Source of the DNA: Roseitalea sp. | GTDB lineage: Bacteria; Pseudomonadota; Alphaproteobacteria; Rhizobiales; Rhizobiaceae | Direction of reading: 5' to 3' | DNA: 64,000 nt | Assembly (NCBI GenBank): GCA_017642895.1 | Contig: JAEPON010000011.1 | Span: 1-64,000 of the forward strand | Part shown: piece by piece, positions 45,634-54,671 of the stretch | Position numbering within the stretch: position 1 is the first letter of the stretch | Layout of the letters: every line of letters starts with the position of its first letter | Translations under genes and position numbers: made by a program | Notes under the pieces: generated by a model | Told to the model about the DNA's origin: nothing | Seen by the model: the letters and a program-made list of their open reading frames with translations, nothing else | The model's database searches: none

Positions 45634-46536
45634 ATGTCAATCCAATCCAATCTTGGTAAGCTTGCACGCAGATACACGAACGTTCTCGTCGTCGCGCCGA
45701 GCGGCGTTATGTTGTTGTTGTTCGTCTATGGCTTCGTTTTTTGGTCCTTTCTCATTTCACTAACGAATTCCAGAATTGTTCCAGTCTATGAATTTGTCGG
45801 TCTACAGCAATATGAACTCCTGTGGTCCAATGGGCGCTGGCTTGAATCAATATTTAATCTCGCAGTCTTTCTATTTCTATTTGTAGCCTTTGCAACTTTT
45901 ATAGGGCTCTTGCAAGCAATACTGCTTGATCAAAACATTCGTTCTGAAAACGCTATCCGTACAGTGTTTCTCTATCCCATGGCGATATCCTTTATCGTGA
46001 CCGGTGTAGCTTGGAAATGGATGCTGAACCCGGGTCTAGGAATTCAACGCCTGGTTCGAGATTGGGGGTACGAGTCGTTCGAGTTCGATTGGATCGTCGA
46101 CCCGGAAATGGCGCTCTTTACGCTGGTCATCGCTGCCGTTTGGCAGAGTTCCGGTTTCGCGATGGCTCTCTTCCTGGCATCACTCAGGAGTATCGACGAC
46201 GAAATCTTGAAAGCTGCCAAGATCGACGGTGCGTCGACGTTTCAGACCTATCGCAGCATTGTCATGCCGTTGCTGCGTCCAGCGCTCTTTACCACCGTCA
46301 TCATTCTTGTGTCCCTCGCGCTCCGTACCTTCGATCTAATGGTAGCTATGACCGGCGGCGGGCCAGGCTTTTCAAGCGACCTGCCCACCAATTTTTTCTA
46401 TCAGTTCGCATTTGGGCGAAGTCGCCTCGGATTTGCGGCTGCCAGCGGTATCATGATCTTTGTTATGGTTGTTATCGTTATGGCTCCCTTTATCTATTCC
46501 GAACTCCGTAATGAATCCCGTCGAGGGGGTCGTTGA
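45634..46536 (+). CDS. Sugar ABC transporter permease 1 (MalF/LacF type)
   Basis: A 300-residue inner-membrane protein with six hydrophobic segments. The EAA loop reads DDEILKAAKIDGASTFQTYR (about residues 188-207), the contact to the ATPase. Lower GC than its neighbours. It lies 4 bp before the second permease gene. No strong ribosome-binding site is visible before the ATG. Confidence 0.9.
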   Translation: MSIQSNLGKLARRYTNVLVVAPSGVMLLLFVYGFVFWSFLISLTNSRIVPVYEFVGLQQYELLWSNGRWLESIFNLAVFLFLFVAFATFIGLLQAILLDQNIRSENAIRTVFLYPMAISFIVTGVAWKWMLNPGLGIQRLVRDWGYESFEFDWIVDPEMALFTLVIAAVWQSSGFAMALFLASLRSIDDEILKAAKIDGASTFQTYRSIVMPLLRPALFTTVIILVSLALRTFDLMVAMTGGGPGFSSDLPTNFFYQFAFGRSRLGFAAASGIMIFVMVVIVMAPFIYSELRNESRRGGR

Positions 46537-46539
46537 GTC

Positions 46540-47409
46540 ATGTCAAAATCGCTAACAAAAAGAAAAATAATAGAAAAGCTCATTGTATATATTGCCGTTG
46601 TTTCATTCACGCTGCTCTATTTGTTTCCGCTTATCGTTATGTTGTTGACCTCGGTGAAACCACTTAGCGAGATCGTGTCCGGCAACATCTTAGCGCTGCC
46701 CAAAGAGCCGACGATCGAACCCTGGCTCACGGCTTGGTCGTCGGCATGCGTTGGCGTTGAATGTGTCGGTCTGCGTGGGTTCTATTTCAATACGATAGCG
46801 ATAGCCGTGCCAGCGGTGGTGATATCCACGATCGTCGGGGCCGTGAACGGTTACGCACTAACCCAGTTTGCGTTCCCATATCAGCGGCTTGTCTATGGCC
46901 TGATCCTCTTTGGAGCTTTCACACCCTATCAGGCCATACTGATTCCTCTTGCGCAAACGTTGGGTAACCTGGGTTTATCGGGCAGCTTGGTGGGTCTTTC
47001 TCTCACTCATGCGGTCTATGGAATTCCGTTCACGACCGCTTTTGCGCGGGGCTTCTTTATCGGCATACCGAGCGACTTGGTCAAAGCCGCGCGGATCGAC
47101 GGCGCGGGTTTCTGGCGAATCTTCTTCAGTATTCTGCTGCCAATTTCTCTACCAATACTTGCAGTATCTGTAATTTTTCAATTCACCAATATTTGGAATG
47201 ACTTTTTGTTCGGATCTTCTCTTACGTTCGGAAGAGATGCACCGATCATGGTTGCGTTGAACAATATTGTCAACACGAGTACTGGTGAAAGGCCGTACAA
47301 CGTGCATATGGCAGCTGCATTGTTCGCTGCAATGCCGACACTAGCGCTTTATATATTTGCTGGAAAATACTTTATACGCGGACTCACGCTCGGTTCTGTG
47401 AAGGGATAG
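46540..47409 (+). CDS. Sugar ABC transporter permease 2 (MalG type)
   Basis: A 289-residue inner-membrane protein with six hydrophobic segments. The EAA loop is SDLVKAARIDGAGFWRIFFS (about residues 178-197). It pairs with the preceding permease; together they form the CUT1 channel. GC is low, particularly in the first 30 codons. Confidence 0.9.
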   Translation: MSKSLTKRKIIEKLIVYIAVVSFTLLYLFPLIVMLLTSVKPLSEIVSGNILALPKEPTIEPWLTAWSSACVGVECVGLRGFYFNTIAIAVPAVVISTIVGAVNGYALTQFAFPYQRLVYGLILFGAFTPYQAILIPLAQTLGNLGLSGSLVGLSLTHAVYGIPFTTAFARGFFIGIPSDLVKAARIDGAGFWRIFFSILLPISLPILAVSVIFQFTNIWNDFLFGSSLTFGRDAPIMVALNNIVNTSTGERPYNVHMAAALFAAMPTLALYIFAGKYFIRGLTLGSVKG

Positions 47410-47414
47410 TCCTG

Positions 47415-48512
47415 ATGCTTCAAATCTCAGCGGTTGAAAAGCAATTTGGTCAACTAGAAGTCTTAAAGGAAATCGATCTCCATGTTGAGAAAGGTGAATT
47501 CCTGGTTTTGCTTGGTCCGTCAGGATGCGGAAAGTCCACACTTCTAAACATCATCGCGGGACTTATGGAGCCTTCAAGCGGAGATATCTTGATCGACGCA
47601 AATAGCGTTACGGACTTGGATCCAAAAGACCGCGATATCGCAATGGTATTCCAATCGTATGCGCTATACCCAAGCATGACGGTCTTTGAAAATCTCAGTT
47701 TCGGTATGCGAGTTCGAGGTGTTCCTCGAGCTCAGCGTGATACGAAGGTAGCTTCTGTTGCATCCATTCTTAAGCTCGATGATTTGCTCGACCGGAAACC
47801 TGGGCAACTATCCGGCGGCCAGCGCCAGAGGGTGGCGATGGGGCGAGCGCTGGTTCGCGAGCCGAAAGTCTTTTTGTTTGACGAGCCTTTGTCGAACCTT
47901 GACGCGCAACTGCGCGTTGAGATGCGGACGGAGTTGAAGAAACTGCATTCGCGGCTCAACGCGACGATCGTTTATGTGACACATGATCAGGTTGAGGCAA
48001 TGACGTTGGCGACAAAGGTGGTCGTCATGCACGGTGGTGTCGCGCAACAGATTGGCATGCCTCAGGAGATATACGACCGTCCCAAGAATACATTTGTCGC
48101 CAAATTCATAGGGTCTCCCTCAATGAATTTGTTTCAGGCCGATTGCCATTTTGACGATGGTGCACTTTGGCTAACGGTTCAGAACGGCGCGACGAAATCC
48201 AGGCTCTCAATGGGGCCGGTGCAGAAAGCAAATACCGATCTGAATGGCAAGAAAGTGATTTGCGGTATTCGTCCGGAAGCCATCGCCAAGGTCAGCGAAG
48301 GCACAGAACGCCTCGATAACACATTCAATGTTGAAGTGGCATTCATCGAACCGACAGGCTCTGACGATCTAGTTGTCTTTCAGTTGGGAGACTCTGACGT
48401 ATTGGCCCGCTTTGATCCCAACTTGTGCAAAAGCGGGGAAAGGATCTCCGTTCGTTTACCGCCCGAGAAACTGCTTGTCTACGATGTGGATAGCGGCGAG
48501 CTCCTATTCTAA
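47415..48512 (+). CDS. Sugar ABC transporter ATP-binding protein (UgpC/MsmX type)
   Basis: A 365-residue ATPase. Walker A is LLGPSGCGKSTLLN (about 32-45), signature LSGGQRQRVAMG (about 134-145), Walker B VFLFDEPLSNLDAQ (about 154-167) and switch VTHDQVEAM. The C-terminal TOBE/OB domain (about 235-365) is typical of carbohydrate importers and may bind regulators. The operon continues 35 bp later with a Gfo/Idh/MocA gene. Confidence 0.93.
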   Translation: MLQISAVEKQFGQLEVLKEIDLHVEKGEFLVLLGPSGCGKSTLLNIIAGLMEPSSGDILIDANSVTDLDPKDRDIAMVFQSYALYPSMTVFENLSFGMRVRGVPRAQRDTKVASVASILKLDDLLDRKPGQLSGGQRQRVAMGRALVREPKVFLFDEPLSNLDAQLRVEMRTELKKLHSRLNATIVYVTHDQVEAMTLATKVVVMHGGVAQQIGMPQEIYDRPKNTFVAKFIGSPSMNLFQADCHFDDGALWLTVQNGATKSRLSMGPVQKANTDLNGKKVICGIRPEAIAKVSEGTERLDNTFNVEVAFIEPTGSDDLVVFQLGDSDVLARFDPNLCKSGERISVRLPPEKLLVYDVDSGELLF

Positions 48513-48547
48513 GAATTTCTCGATTACTAATGGAGTATATCGTAAGT

Positions 48548-49564
48548 ATGGCAACGTCCAGAATGTCGAAACGGATTGCTTTATTCGGGGCAGGGAGGAT
48601 GGGGCGGATCCATGCGGAAACGATCTCTCGCAGCGGATTTGCGAACTTGGACTACGTGGTCGATCCAACTGGGCATACGGCCGACGAGTTAGCGGGCAGG
48701 TTTGGTGCGACGGTGGTCGATGCGGACACGGTGTTTGCAGATCCGGATGTCAGCGCCATTGTGATCGCAAGCGCAGCTCCCACCCACACCCTCCTCATTG
48801 GGCGGGCGATTGAAGCTGGCAAAGGCGTTTTCTGCGAGAAACCCATTGGGCTTGGTGTGCACAACGTGCGGGAAACGGCTAAGCAAATTGATCGCGCCTC
48901 GCTACCGTTTCAGCTCGGTTTCAATCGAAGGTTTGATCCACATTTTGTCGCGTTGAAGGCTCGAATCGACGCCGATGAGATCGGAAGGCCGGAACTCATT
49001 GTACTGACGAGCAGAGATCCACAACCACCGCCGATTTCCTATATCAAGGAATGTGGCGGAATCATCCGGGAAACCACAATCCACGATATCGACGTGGCGC
49101 GCTGGCTGACGGGGGAAGAGCCGAATGCGGTTTATGCATCGGGCGCAGGACTGACGAGTGATGCAATCAGGGCCGAAGGTGAGCTGGACACTGTTGCTAT
49201 CACGTTGCAGATGCCCTCGGGCGCCATCATCGTTATCAATAATTCGTGGCGCGTAGTTTATGGCTATGATCAGCGCATTGAGGTGCTGGGCAGCAAAGGA
49301 ATGCTGTCAGTCGCCAACAGGCCTAGGAACTTGGTCTCAGCCTGGTCGAGCGATGGTATCCGAAAAGAAACCCCAGACCCTTTCTTTGCCGAACGCTACG
49401 CGGAATCTTATGTCGAAGAGATCCATTGCTTTTTGAGACACCTCGCAAGTGGTTCGATGATGTCTCCCAGCGCTACGGACGGCCTTAAGGCGCTCGAAGT
49501 CGCAGAAGCTGCTCATGAATCACTCATAACGAAACGGGAGGTGCGAGTTGCTTATGACGTTTAG
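48548..49564 (+). CDS. Gfo/Idh/MocA-family oxidoreductase (inositol-dehydrogenase-like) A
   Basis: A protein of about 338 residues. The N-terminal Rossmann motif is ALFGAGRMGRIHAETI, and the family motif is FCEKPIGLG (about residue 98). The region RRFDPHFVALKARIDADEIG and HDIDVARWLTGEEP with the catalytic-type Asp and His match IolG-like enzymes. It probably oxidises a ring or sugar hydroxyl with NAD(P). It is in the ABC importer operon. The start is unsure: ATG codons at 48530, 48548 and 48563; GGAG at 48532 favours 48548. Confidence 0.85.
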   Translation: MATSRMSKRIALFGAGRMGRIHAETISRSGFANLDYVVDPTGHTADELAGRFGATVVDADTVFADPDVSAIVIASAAPTHTLLIGRAIEAGKGVFCEKPIGLGVHNVRETAKQIDRASLPFQLGFNRRFDPHFVALKARIDADEIGRPELIVLTSRDPQPPPISYIKECGGIIRETTIHDIDVARWLTGEEPNAVYASGAGLTSDAIRAEGELDTVAITLQMPSGAIIVINNSWRVVYGYDQRIEVLGSKGMLSVANRPRNLVSAWSSDGIRKETPDPFFAERYAESYVEEIHCFLRHLASGSMMSPSATDGLKALEVAEAAHESLITKREVRVAYDV

Positions 49565-49642
49565 TTCAAAGCGCGACGGATGGACTTGATATCATGATGC
49601 TGCATTTCAGTTGTCGAGTATGCTGACGGTAACCGATTGAAC

Positions 49643-50344
49643 ATGACCAACACCCTCAAACTGAGAATGAACTCCAATCGGCAGCCAACAGATAGTTGCG
49701 ATTTTTCCTTCGACGCGTTTCTCTTCGATATGGATGGAACGTTGGTCGACTCGACGGCAGTAGTTGAGCGGAGTTGGCATCGATGGGCTGAACGCCATGG
49801 CTTGGATGGCGATGCCATAATTGATGCAGCGCATGGGGTCCGTAGTATCGATACGATCCGTACGTTTGCTCCTGTCGGGGTGGACGTGGCGTCAGAAAAC
49901 GCATGGTTTAGGGGCATCGAAATTGAAGATGTCGACGGAATCAAGCCGATACTTGGAGTGCCTGAATTCCTTGACCAGATCCCGACCGACCGATGGGCTA
50001 TTGTAACTTCGGCGGACCGGTTGTTGGCTGAGCGCAGGCTTCTCGCTTCAGGCATTCCAATGCCGCACGTGTTGGTTACCAGCGATGATGTGGATAAAGG
50101 GAAGCCTGATCCCGAAGGGTTCATTCGGGCTGCTCATCAACTAAGGGTGGACGTTAGGCGTTGCCTGGTGTTCGAAGACTCAGTTCCTGGCATTCAGGCC
50201 GGTAGGAGCGCTTGCGCAACTGTCTTGACTGTTGGCGATGTTGGCAGATTCGACTGCAATAGCACTCGTCTAAGTATCAGTGACTTCAGAAGCCTAAGAT
50301 TGGTAATCATGCCTGATGACACAATGGCGATTGAAATCAAATAG
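49643..50344 (+). CDS. HAD-superfamily sugar phosphatase-like hydrolase
   Basis: A protein of about 233 residues. Motif I is FLFDMDGTLVDST with the nucleophilic Asp (about residue 29), motif II IVTSADR, motif III K in DKGKPDPEGF and motif IV VFEDSVPGIQAGRSA. This order is that of beta-phosphoglucomutase-like sugar phosphatases. The substrate is unknown. It is probably the last gene of the importer operon and overlaps the convergent oxidoreductase B by 8 bp. ATG 49643 or 49667, or TTG 49637, could be the start. Confidence 0.82.
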   Translation: MTNTLKLRMNSNRQPTDSCDFSFDAFLFDMDGTLVDSTAVVERSWHRWAERHGLDGDAIIDAAHGVRSIDTIRTFAPVGVDVASENAWFRGIEIEDVDGIKPILGVPEFLDQIPTDRWAIVTSADRLLAERRLLASGIPMPHVLVTSDDVDKGKPDPEGFIRAAHQLRVDVRRCLVFEDSVPGIQAGRSACATVLTVGDVGRFDCNSTRLSISDFRSLRLVIMPDDTMAIEIK

Positions 50345-51506
50345 CCAGATCCTTTAAGTGTTCCTCTTGTCGAACCATCAGGTCAGCGACCGCTTCCCAA
50401 GTGCCGGATTCAGAGCTTCGGATCATCGCGGCGATTACCGCATTGATGTGTGCCGCCTCGGCAAAGCTCGGCGATACCGCGGTGTCTTCGGATCGTATCG
50501 CTTCGATTAGCCGTCGCAGCGTGATCACGAAGGCTTCGCCGTAGCCCAATCCCTGTCCCTGTGCGTACCAGAAGGGTGCCGCTTCAGGATGCACGCCGCC
50601 GATGACGATGCGGCGGAAGCCGTCGCTGTCAGTTCGCCCCGTATCGGTATAGACATGGAGTTCATTGTTCCGCTCCCATGTGAAGTGGATAGCACCCCTG
50701 GTGCCGATAACGCGGAAGTTGAGATCGCTCTTGTGGCCAGTTGCCGCCCAACTCGCATGGACCGCGCCGGTCGCGCCCGAAGCGAAATCAACGAGCGAGG
50801 TCGTCATGTCGTCGACCGTGACGCGGCTGTCTGGACCGTTCGCCGTCGGCCGATGATCGATATAGGTACGCGAACTCGCTGTGACACGGCTGATCGGCCC
50901 CATCAGGCTTACGGCGATGTCGCTGATATGTGAGCCGATGTCCCCGATTGCGCCACCCCCCGATCTGTCGAGGTCAAACCGCCACGCGAAAGGCAGCGTC
51001 GGGTCGTTGGCATAATCCTGGAAGAAATGACCCTGGAAGTGGCGTAGTTGGCCCAGGTCCCCTGACTGGATCAGCTTGCGGGCGAGTTCGACGGCCGGCC
51101 AGCAGCGATAAACGAAGTTGACGACGCCTATCTTGCCCGATCGCGCTGCCGCTTCAGCCATCCGGGCGGCCGCCTCAGCAGATTCGGCCAGCGGTTTTTC
51201 GCAGAAGACATGCTTGCCATGTGCAAAGGCATCGATTGCTATCTCCTCATGGCTATCGTTCGGCGTGATGATGATTACGACGTCGATGTCTTCGGCGCGG
51301 GTGATCGAGCGCCAGTCGGTCGCTGCCTCGTGCCAGCCCCAGCGCATGGCGCCATCCTCCGCAGCACGTTCATCGATGTCGGCGAGCCGCACCATCTCGA
51401 TAGTGGGCATATTCGGCCACAAGAAGCTGCCGATGTTGCGAAGAGCAAGGCTGTGGGTCTTAGCCATATAGCCCGAGCCAACAATCCCGAAACGAAGGCT
51501 TTTCAT
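50337..51506 (-). CDS. Gfo/Idh/MocA-family oxidoreductase B
   Basis: A 389-residue dehydrogenase. The Rossmann motif is FGIVGSGYMAKTHSLALRN, followed by VFCEKPLAES (about residue 102). The C-terminal domain includes GGGAIGDIGSHISDIAVSLM, the GxxxDxxxH-like motif with the substrate-site Asp/His. Members with GSGYMAKTHS are common in myo-inositol and sugar-acid loci. The ribosome-binding site GGGGAGG precedes the ATG at 51506. It follows the SDR at 51526 with 19 bp between, so both share the promoter near 52275. Confidence 0.86.
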   Translation of the reverse strand: MKSLRFGIVGSGYMAKTHSLALRNIGSFLWPNMPTIEMVRLADIDERAAEDGAMRWGWHEAATDWRSITRAEDIDVVIIITPNDSHEEIAIDAFAHGKHVFCEKPLAESAEAAARMAEAAARSGKIGVVNFVYRCWPAVELARKLIQSGDLGQLRHFQGHFFQDYANDPTLPFAWRFDLDRSGGGAIGDIGSHISDIAVSLMGPISRVTASSRTYIDHRPTANGPDSRVTVDDMTTSLVDFASGATGAVHASWAATGHKSDLNFRVIGTRGAIHFTWERNNELHVYTDTGRTDSDGFRRIVIGGVHPEAAPFWYAQGQGLGYGEAFVITLRRLIEAIRSEDTAVSPSFAEAAHINAVIAAMIRSSESGTWEAVADLMVRQEEHLKDLAI

Positions 51507-51525
51507 ATTTCCTCCCCAGGTAGAT

Positions 51526-52266
51526 CTATCGAATCGACCGTCCACCATCGACGGGGATGGAAAGGCCGGTCATGAAGGATGCGTCATCGCTCGCAAGAAA
51601 CGCGATGACGCTGGCCACTTCCTCGGGCGTACCGATGCGCCCGATGGGGTGTTTCGCCAGAACCGCGGCGCGCGCCGCGTCGGGCTTTTCGGCGGAATCC
51701 ATCCATTTGGTGACCATGCGTGTCTCTATAGCGGCCGGGCAAACCGCGTTGACGCGGATGCCGAAAGACGCAAAGTCGAGTGCCATGGAAGCGGTCATTG
51801 CCGTGATGCCGCTCTTCGAAGCGCTGTAAGCGACCATGTTCTCGGTGCCCCGAATACCCGTGATCGAGCCGACGTTGACGATTGCGCCCGCGCCACGCGC
51901 TTTCATCTGCGGAACGACTGCACGACAGCCCAGAAAGACGCTGGTCAGGTTCGTTTCGATAAGCTCATCCCAGGTGGCACGATCAGTCTCCTCGACAAGT
52001 CCGCTGGCACGCATGCCCGCGTTGTTGACCAAAACGTCAATGCGGCCGTGCTCTGAAACCACCTTTTCGACGGCTGCCTGCCAATCGGCTTCGTTCGTCA
52101 CGTCAAGCCGCACCGAATGTGCGTCGCACAGATCGACGGTTGCAGGATCCCGGCGGTGCGCGGCAAAGACGTGTGCGCCTTCCTTTTGTAGCCGGGCAAG
52201 CGTCGCGCGGCCTATTCCGGTGGTCGCTCCGGTCACCAGGACGACTTGATCGGCGAAGCGGTGCAT
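51526..52266 (-). CDS. SDR-family oxidoreductase A
   Basis: A 246-residue short-chain dehydrogenase. The cofactor motif is VTGATTGIGRATLA (about 11-24), followed by NNAG, the catalytic serine in VGSITGIRG and YSASKSG with the Tyr-xxx-Lys pair near 152-156. The C-terminus is FMTGLSIPVDGGRSIR, as in gluconate- or galactose-type SDRs. A LacI-type palindrome abuts its ribosome-binding site (AAGGA). It is the first gene of a minus-strand pair with oxidoreductase B. Confidence 0.88.
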   Translation of the reverse strand: MHRFADQVVLVTGATTGIGRATLARLQKEGAHVFAAHRRDPATVDLCDAHSVRLDVTNEADWQAAVEKVVSEHGRIDVLVNNAGMRASGLVEETDRATWDELIETNLTSVFLGCRAVVPQMKARGAGAIVNVGSITGIRGTENMVAYSASKSGITAMTASMALDFASFGIRVNAVCPAAIETRMVTKWMDSAEKPDAARAAVLAKHPIGRIGTPEEVASVIAFLASDDASFMTGLSIPVDGGRSIR

Positions 52267-52274
52267 ATCAATCC

Positions 52275-52290
52275 TTGCATAGCAATTCAA
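52275..52290. promoter_or_regulatory. Putative LacI operator 3 (SDR A)
   Basis: TTGCATAGCAATTCAA matches the shared palindrome at 14 of 16 positions. It ends 9 bp before the SDR start, so it would lie at or just after the transcription start. Confidence 0.6.
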
Positions 52291-52355
52291 AAAGGGCTCT
52301 AATTGGACGAAAGGTTGGCTCGTCTGTCGTTATTGGCCAGCATATCAGACAAAAA

Positions 52356-52371
52356 TTGAATAGCTAGTCAA
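52356..52371. promoter_or_regulatory. Putative LacI operator 4 (iolD-like operon)
   Basis: TTGAATAGCTAGTCAA is palindromic around AGCT with 13 of 16 matches to the consensus. It lies 25 bp before the iolD-like ATG and 81 bp centre-to-centre from operator 3, in the same divergent gap. That spacing could allow looping. Confidence 0.5.
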
Positions 52372-52396
52372 TATTTGAATCGATCTGGAGGACACA

Positions 52397-54268
52397 ATGG
52401 CCCATCGGCGCCTGACCACCGCGCAAGCAGTTATCGAGTTCCTGAAGGTCCAGTACTCTGAAAGTGATGGACGGCGCGAGCGCCTGATCGGCGGTATGTT
52501 CGGCATTTTCGGCCACGGCAATGTCGCCGGCATCGGCCAGGCGCTGGACGAGTGTGGCGAGGGCATGCCGTTCTTTCAGCCAAAGAACGAACAGGCAATG
52601 GTGCATACTGCGCTTGGCTACACCAAAGCGATGAACCGCCGCGCGGTGCTGGCCTGTAGCGCTTCCATCGGCCCCGGCTCAACAAATATGTTGACCGGCG
52701 CGGCAACCGCCACGATCAATCGCCTGCCCGTGTTGCTCCTGCCATCGGACACCTTTGCTCACCGCCGGCCCGGGAACGTGTTGCAGGAACTGGAACACCC
52801 GTCCGAATATGATGCTACCGTCAACGACGCCTTCCGGCCACTGAGCCGGTTCTTCGACAGGATCGCGCGGCCGGAGCAGATACTCGCCTCCCTGCCCGAG
52901 GCGATGCGGGTGCTCACCGACCCGGCCGAGACTGGCGCCGTCACGGTGTCGCTCGCCCAAGATGTTCAGGGCGAAGCCTTCGATGTGCCCGAGAGCTTTC
53001 TGCGCAAACGTGTCTGGACGGTCCGCCGCCTCGCGCCTGACCAGGCTGATATCCGCAATGTCGTACAGATCATCACTGCCTCCGAGCGACCGCTGATCGT
53101 CGCTGGAGGTGGGGTACGATACGCGGAAGCCGATGCGGCGTTGGTCGCCTTCTCGAAGACTTTTGGTATCCCGGTCATGGAGACCTTCGCAGGTAAAGGC
53201 GTGTCCCACGGTACTGCCCTGTCGCTCGGCGGCGGTGGCACGACGGGCACGGGCGCCGCGGCGGCCATCGCGCGCTCGGCTGACTGCATCATCGCGGTCG
53301 GCTCGCGATTGACCGACTTCACAACTGCTTCGCGTTCGGTCTTCGAGCAGGCGCGACGCTTTGTCGGTATCAACGTCAACGCGTCCGACGCCCACAAGCT
53401 TGGGGCCGTCCCGGTGGTTGGCGACGCGCGTTTGGCGCTCGAAGCGCTCCATGCCGGGCTTGCCGAACGGAACTATGGCACATCGCGCGCGTATCGAGAC
53501 GAGGTCGCGGGGACGATCGACGCCTGGTGGGACACCTATCGACAGTCGATCCAGGCGAAACCGGACGAGAAGATGAGTCAAGGCGCGATCATCGGCCACA
53601 TCAATCGCGCGGCAGAAGCCGGCGACGTCGTGGTCGCTGCAGCGGGCACACCGCCGGGTGAAATCATGAAGGCTTGGGACAATGCCAACGGCAGCCAGTG
53701 CTTCATCGAGTTCGGTTTCTCCTGTATGGGTCACGAGATCCCGGCCGGGCTGGGAGTGGCACTGGCCCGCCGCAATGCGGGTCATGTCTACGTCGTAATC
53801 GGTGATGGCACCTACCTGATGGGCCCGACTGAGATTGTCACCGCTGCTCAGGAACGGGCCAAGTTCACGACTATTGTGATCGTCAATTCGGGCTATCAGT
53901 GCATTCGCGCGCTGCAGGAAGCGACGACCGGCACCGACAATTTTGGCAACGAATTCCGCCGGCGCACCGACAATGCGCGTTCGCTGGACGGCGCTTACAT
54001 AGATGTCGACTATGCCGCCAATGCGCGGTCAATGGGCGCCGACACGTTCGAAGCGCACACGCCAGAGGAACTCGATGAGGCGCTCGCCGCAGCGCGCGCC
54101 GTCGAGGGGCCGTCGGTTGTGGTCGTCCATGCCAGGGAACGCGAGTCGTCGGCGGGTTCGGGTCTGTGGTGGGATCTTGGCGTCGCGGAAGCCTCGTCGC
54201 TCGAGCGAACCAAGCAAGCCTATGAGCGTTTTGTCGAGGGTCGCGCCCGGCAGAAGACTCTTGTTTGA
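52397..54268 (+). CDS. iolD: IolD-like thiamine-diphosphate enzyme (trihydroxycyclohexanedione hydrolase family)
   Basis: A 623-residue ThDP enzyme. GGMFGIFGHGNVAGIGQALD near residue 35, the cofactor-activating glutamate in KNEQAMVH, RPGNVLQELEHPSEYDATVN, and the ThDP/Mg site IGDGTYLMGPTEI with NSGYQCI (about 475-505) match IolD of myo-inositol catabolism. IolD opens the cyclohexane-dione ring to a 5-deoxyuronate. Family membership is well supported, the substrate is not. CTGGAGGA precedes the ATG. Downstream in the operon are a Gfo-like fragment and an SMP-30 lactonase. Confidence 0.86.
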   Translation: MAHRRLTTAQAVIEFLKVQYSESDGRRERLIGGMFGIFGHGNVAGIGQALDECGEGMPFFQPKNEQAMVHTALGYTKAMNRRAVLACSASIGPGSTNMLTGAATATINRLPVLLLPSDTFAHRRPGNVLQELEHPSEYDATVNDAFRPLSRFFDRIARPEQILASLPEAMRVLTDPAETGAVTVSLAQDVQGEAFDVPESFLRKRVWTVRRLAPDQADIRNVVQIITASERPLIVAGGGVRYAEADAALVAFSKTFGIPVMETFAGKGVSHGTALSLGGGGTTGTGAAAAIARSADCIIAVGSRLTDFTTASRSVFEQARRFVGINVNASDAHKLGAVPVVGDARLALEALHAGLAERNYGTSRAYRDEVAGTIDAWWDTYRQSIQAKPDEKMSQGAIIGHINRAAEAGDVVVAAAGTPPGEIMKAWDNANGSQCFIEFGFSCMGHEIPAGLGVALARRNAGHVYVVIGDGTYLMGPTEIVTAAQERAKFTTIVIVNSGYQCIRALQEATTGTDNFGNEFRRRTDNARSLDGAYIDVDYAANARSMGADTFEAHTPEELDEALAAARAVEGPSVVVVHARERESSAGSGLWWDLGVAEASSLERTKQAYERFVEGRARQKTLV

Positions 54269-54293
54269 TTGGACCGATCGGAAAACCGCTCAT

Positions 54294-54671
54294 ATGACCA
54301 ACCTGAAGATCGTCCCATCCGGTGCTCGACGCACGGCCGTCGGTCACAAAACCGCACAACTGGTCCCGTTCGATGATCCAAAAGTCGAGGCGCGCGACTG
54401 CGTTACCTCGGTATACCATTCGGTCCTTGGCCATAATCGCCGCACTGCGGGAGGCGGTGCGTCCAGCATGCCGCGCTTCGTCAACCTACCACATCCTAAG
54501 TTTTCTTATGCCGACTTTGACGCCAGAACCGCCGGAGTGCCGCAGGGCGACAGCCTGAAGCCCAATCGTCGCGACGGGTTCGAAGCGCTGCGCATCGCCG
54601 AGGCGGCAGTGCATTCCGCTACGACTGGTGCGCCGGTCATGCTCAAGGACTGGGAACCGGACGATGCATGA
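54294..54671 (+). pseudogene. Gfo/Idh/MocA C-terminal-like fragment
   Basis: A reading frame of 125 codons. Its end, RRDGFEALRIAEAAVHSATTG, is the usual C-terminal helix of Gfo/Idh/MocA oxidoreductases. No Rossmann motif or CEKP motif precedes it; the first 60 residues match nothing I know. It looks like the remnant of a dehydrogenase that lost its N-terminal domain. It overlaps the lactonase start by 8 bp and is translated-looking, so a new small protein cannot be excluded. Confidence 0.5.
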
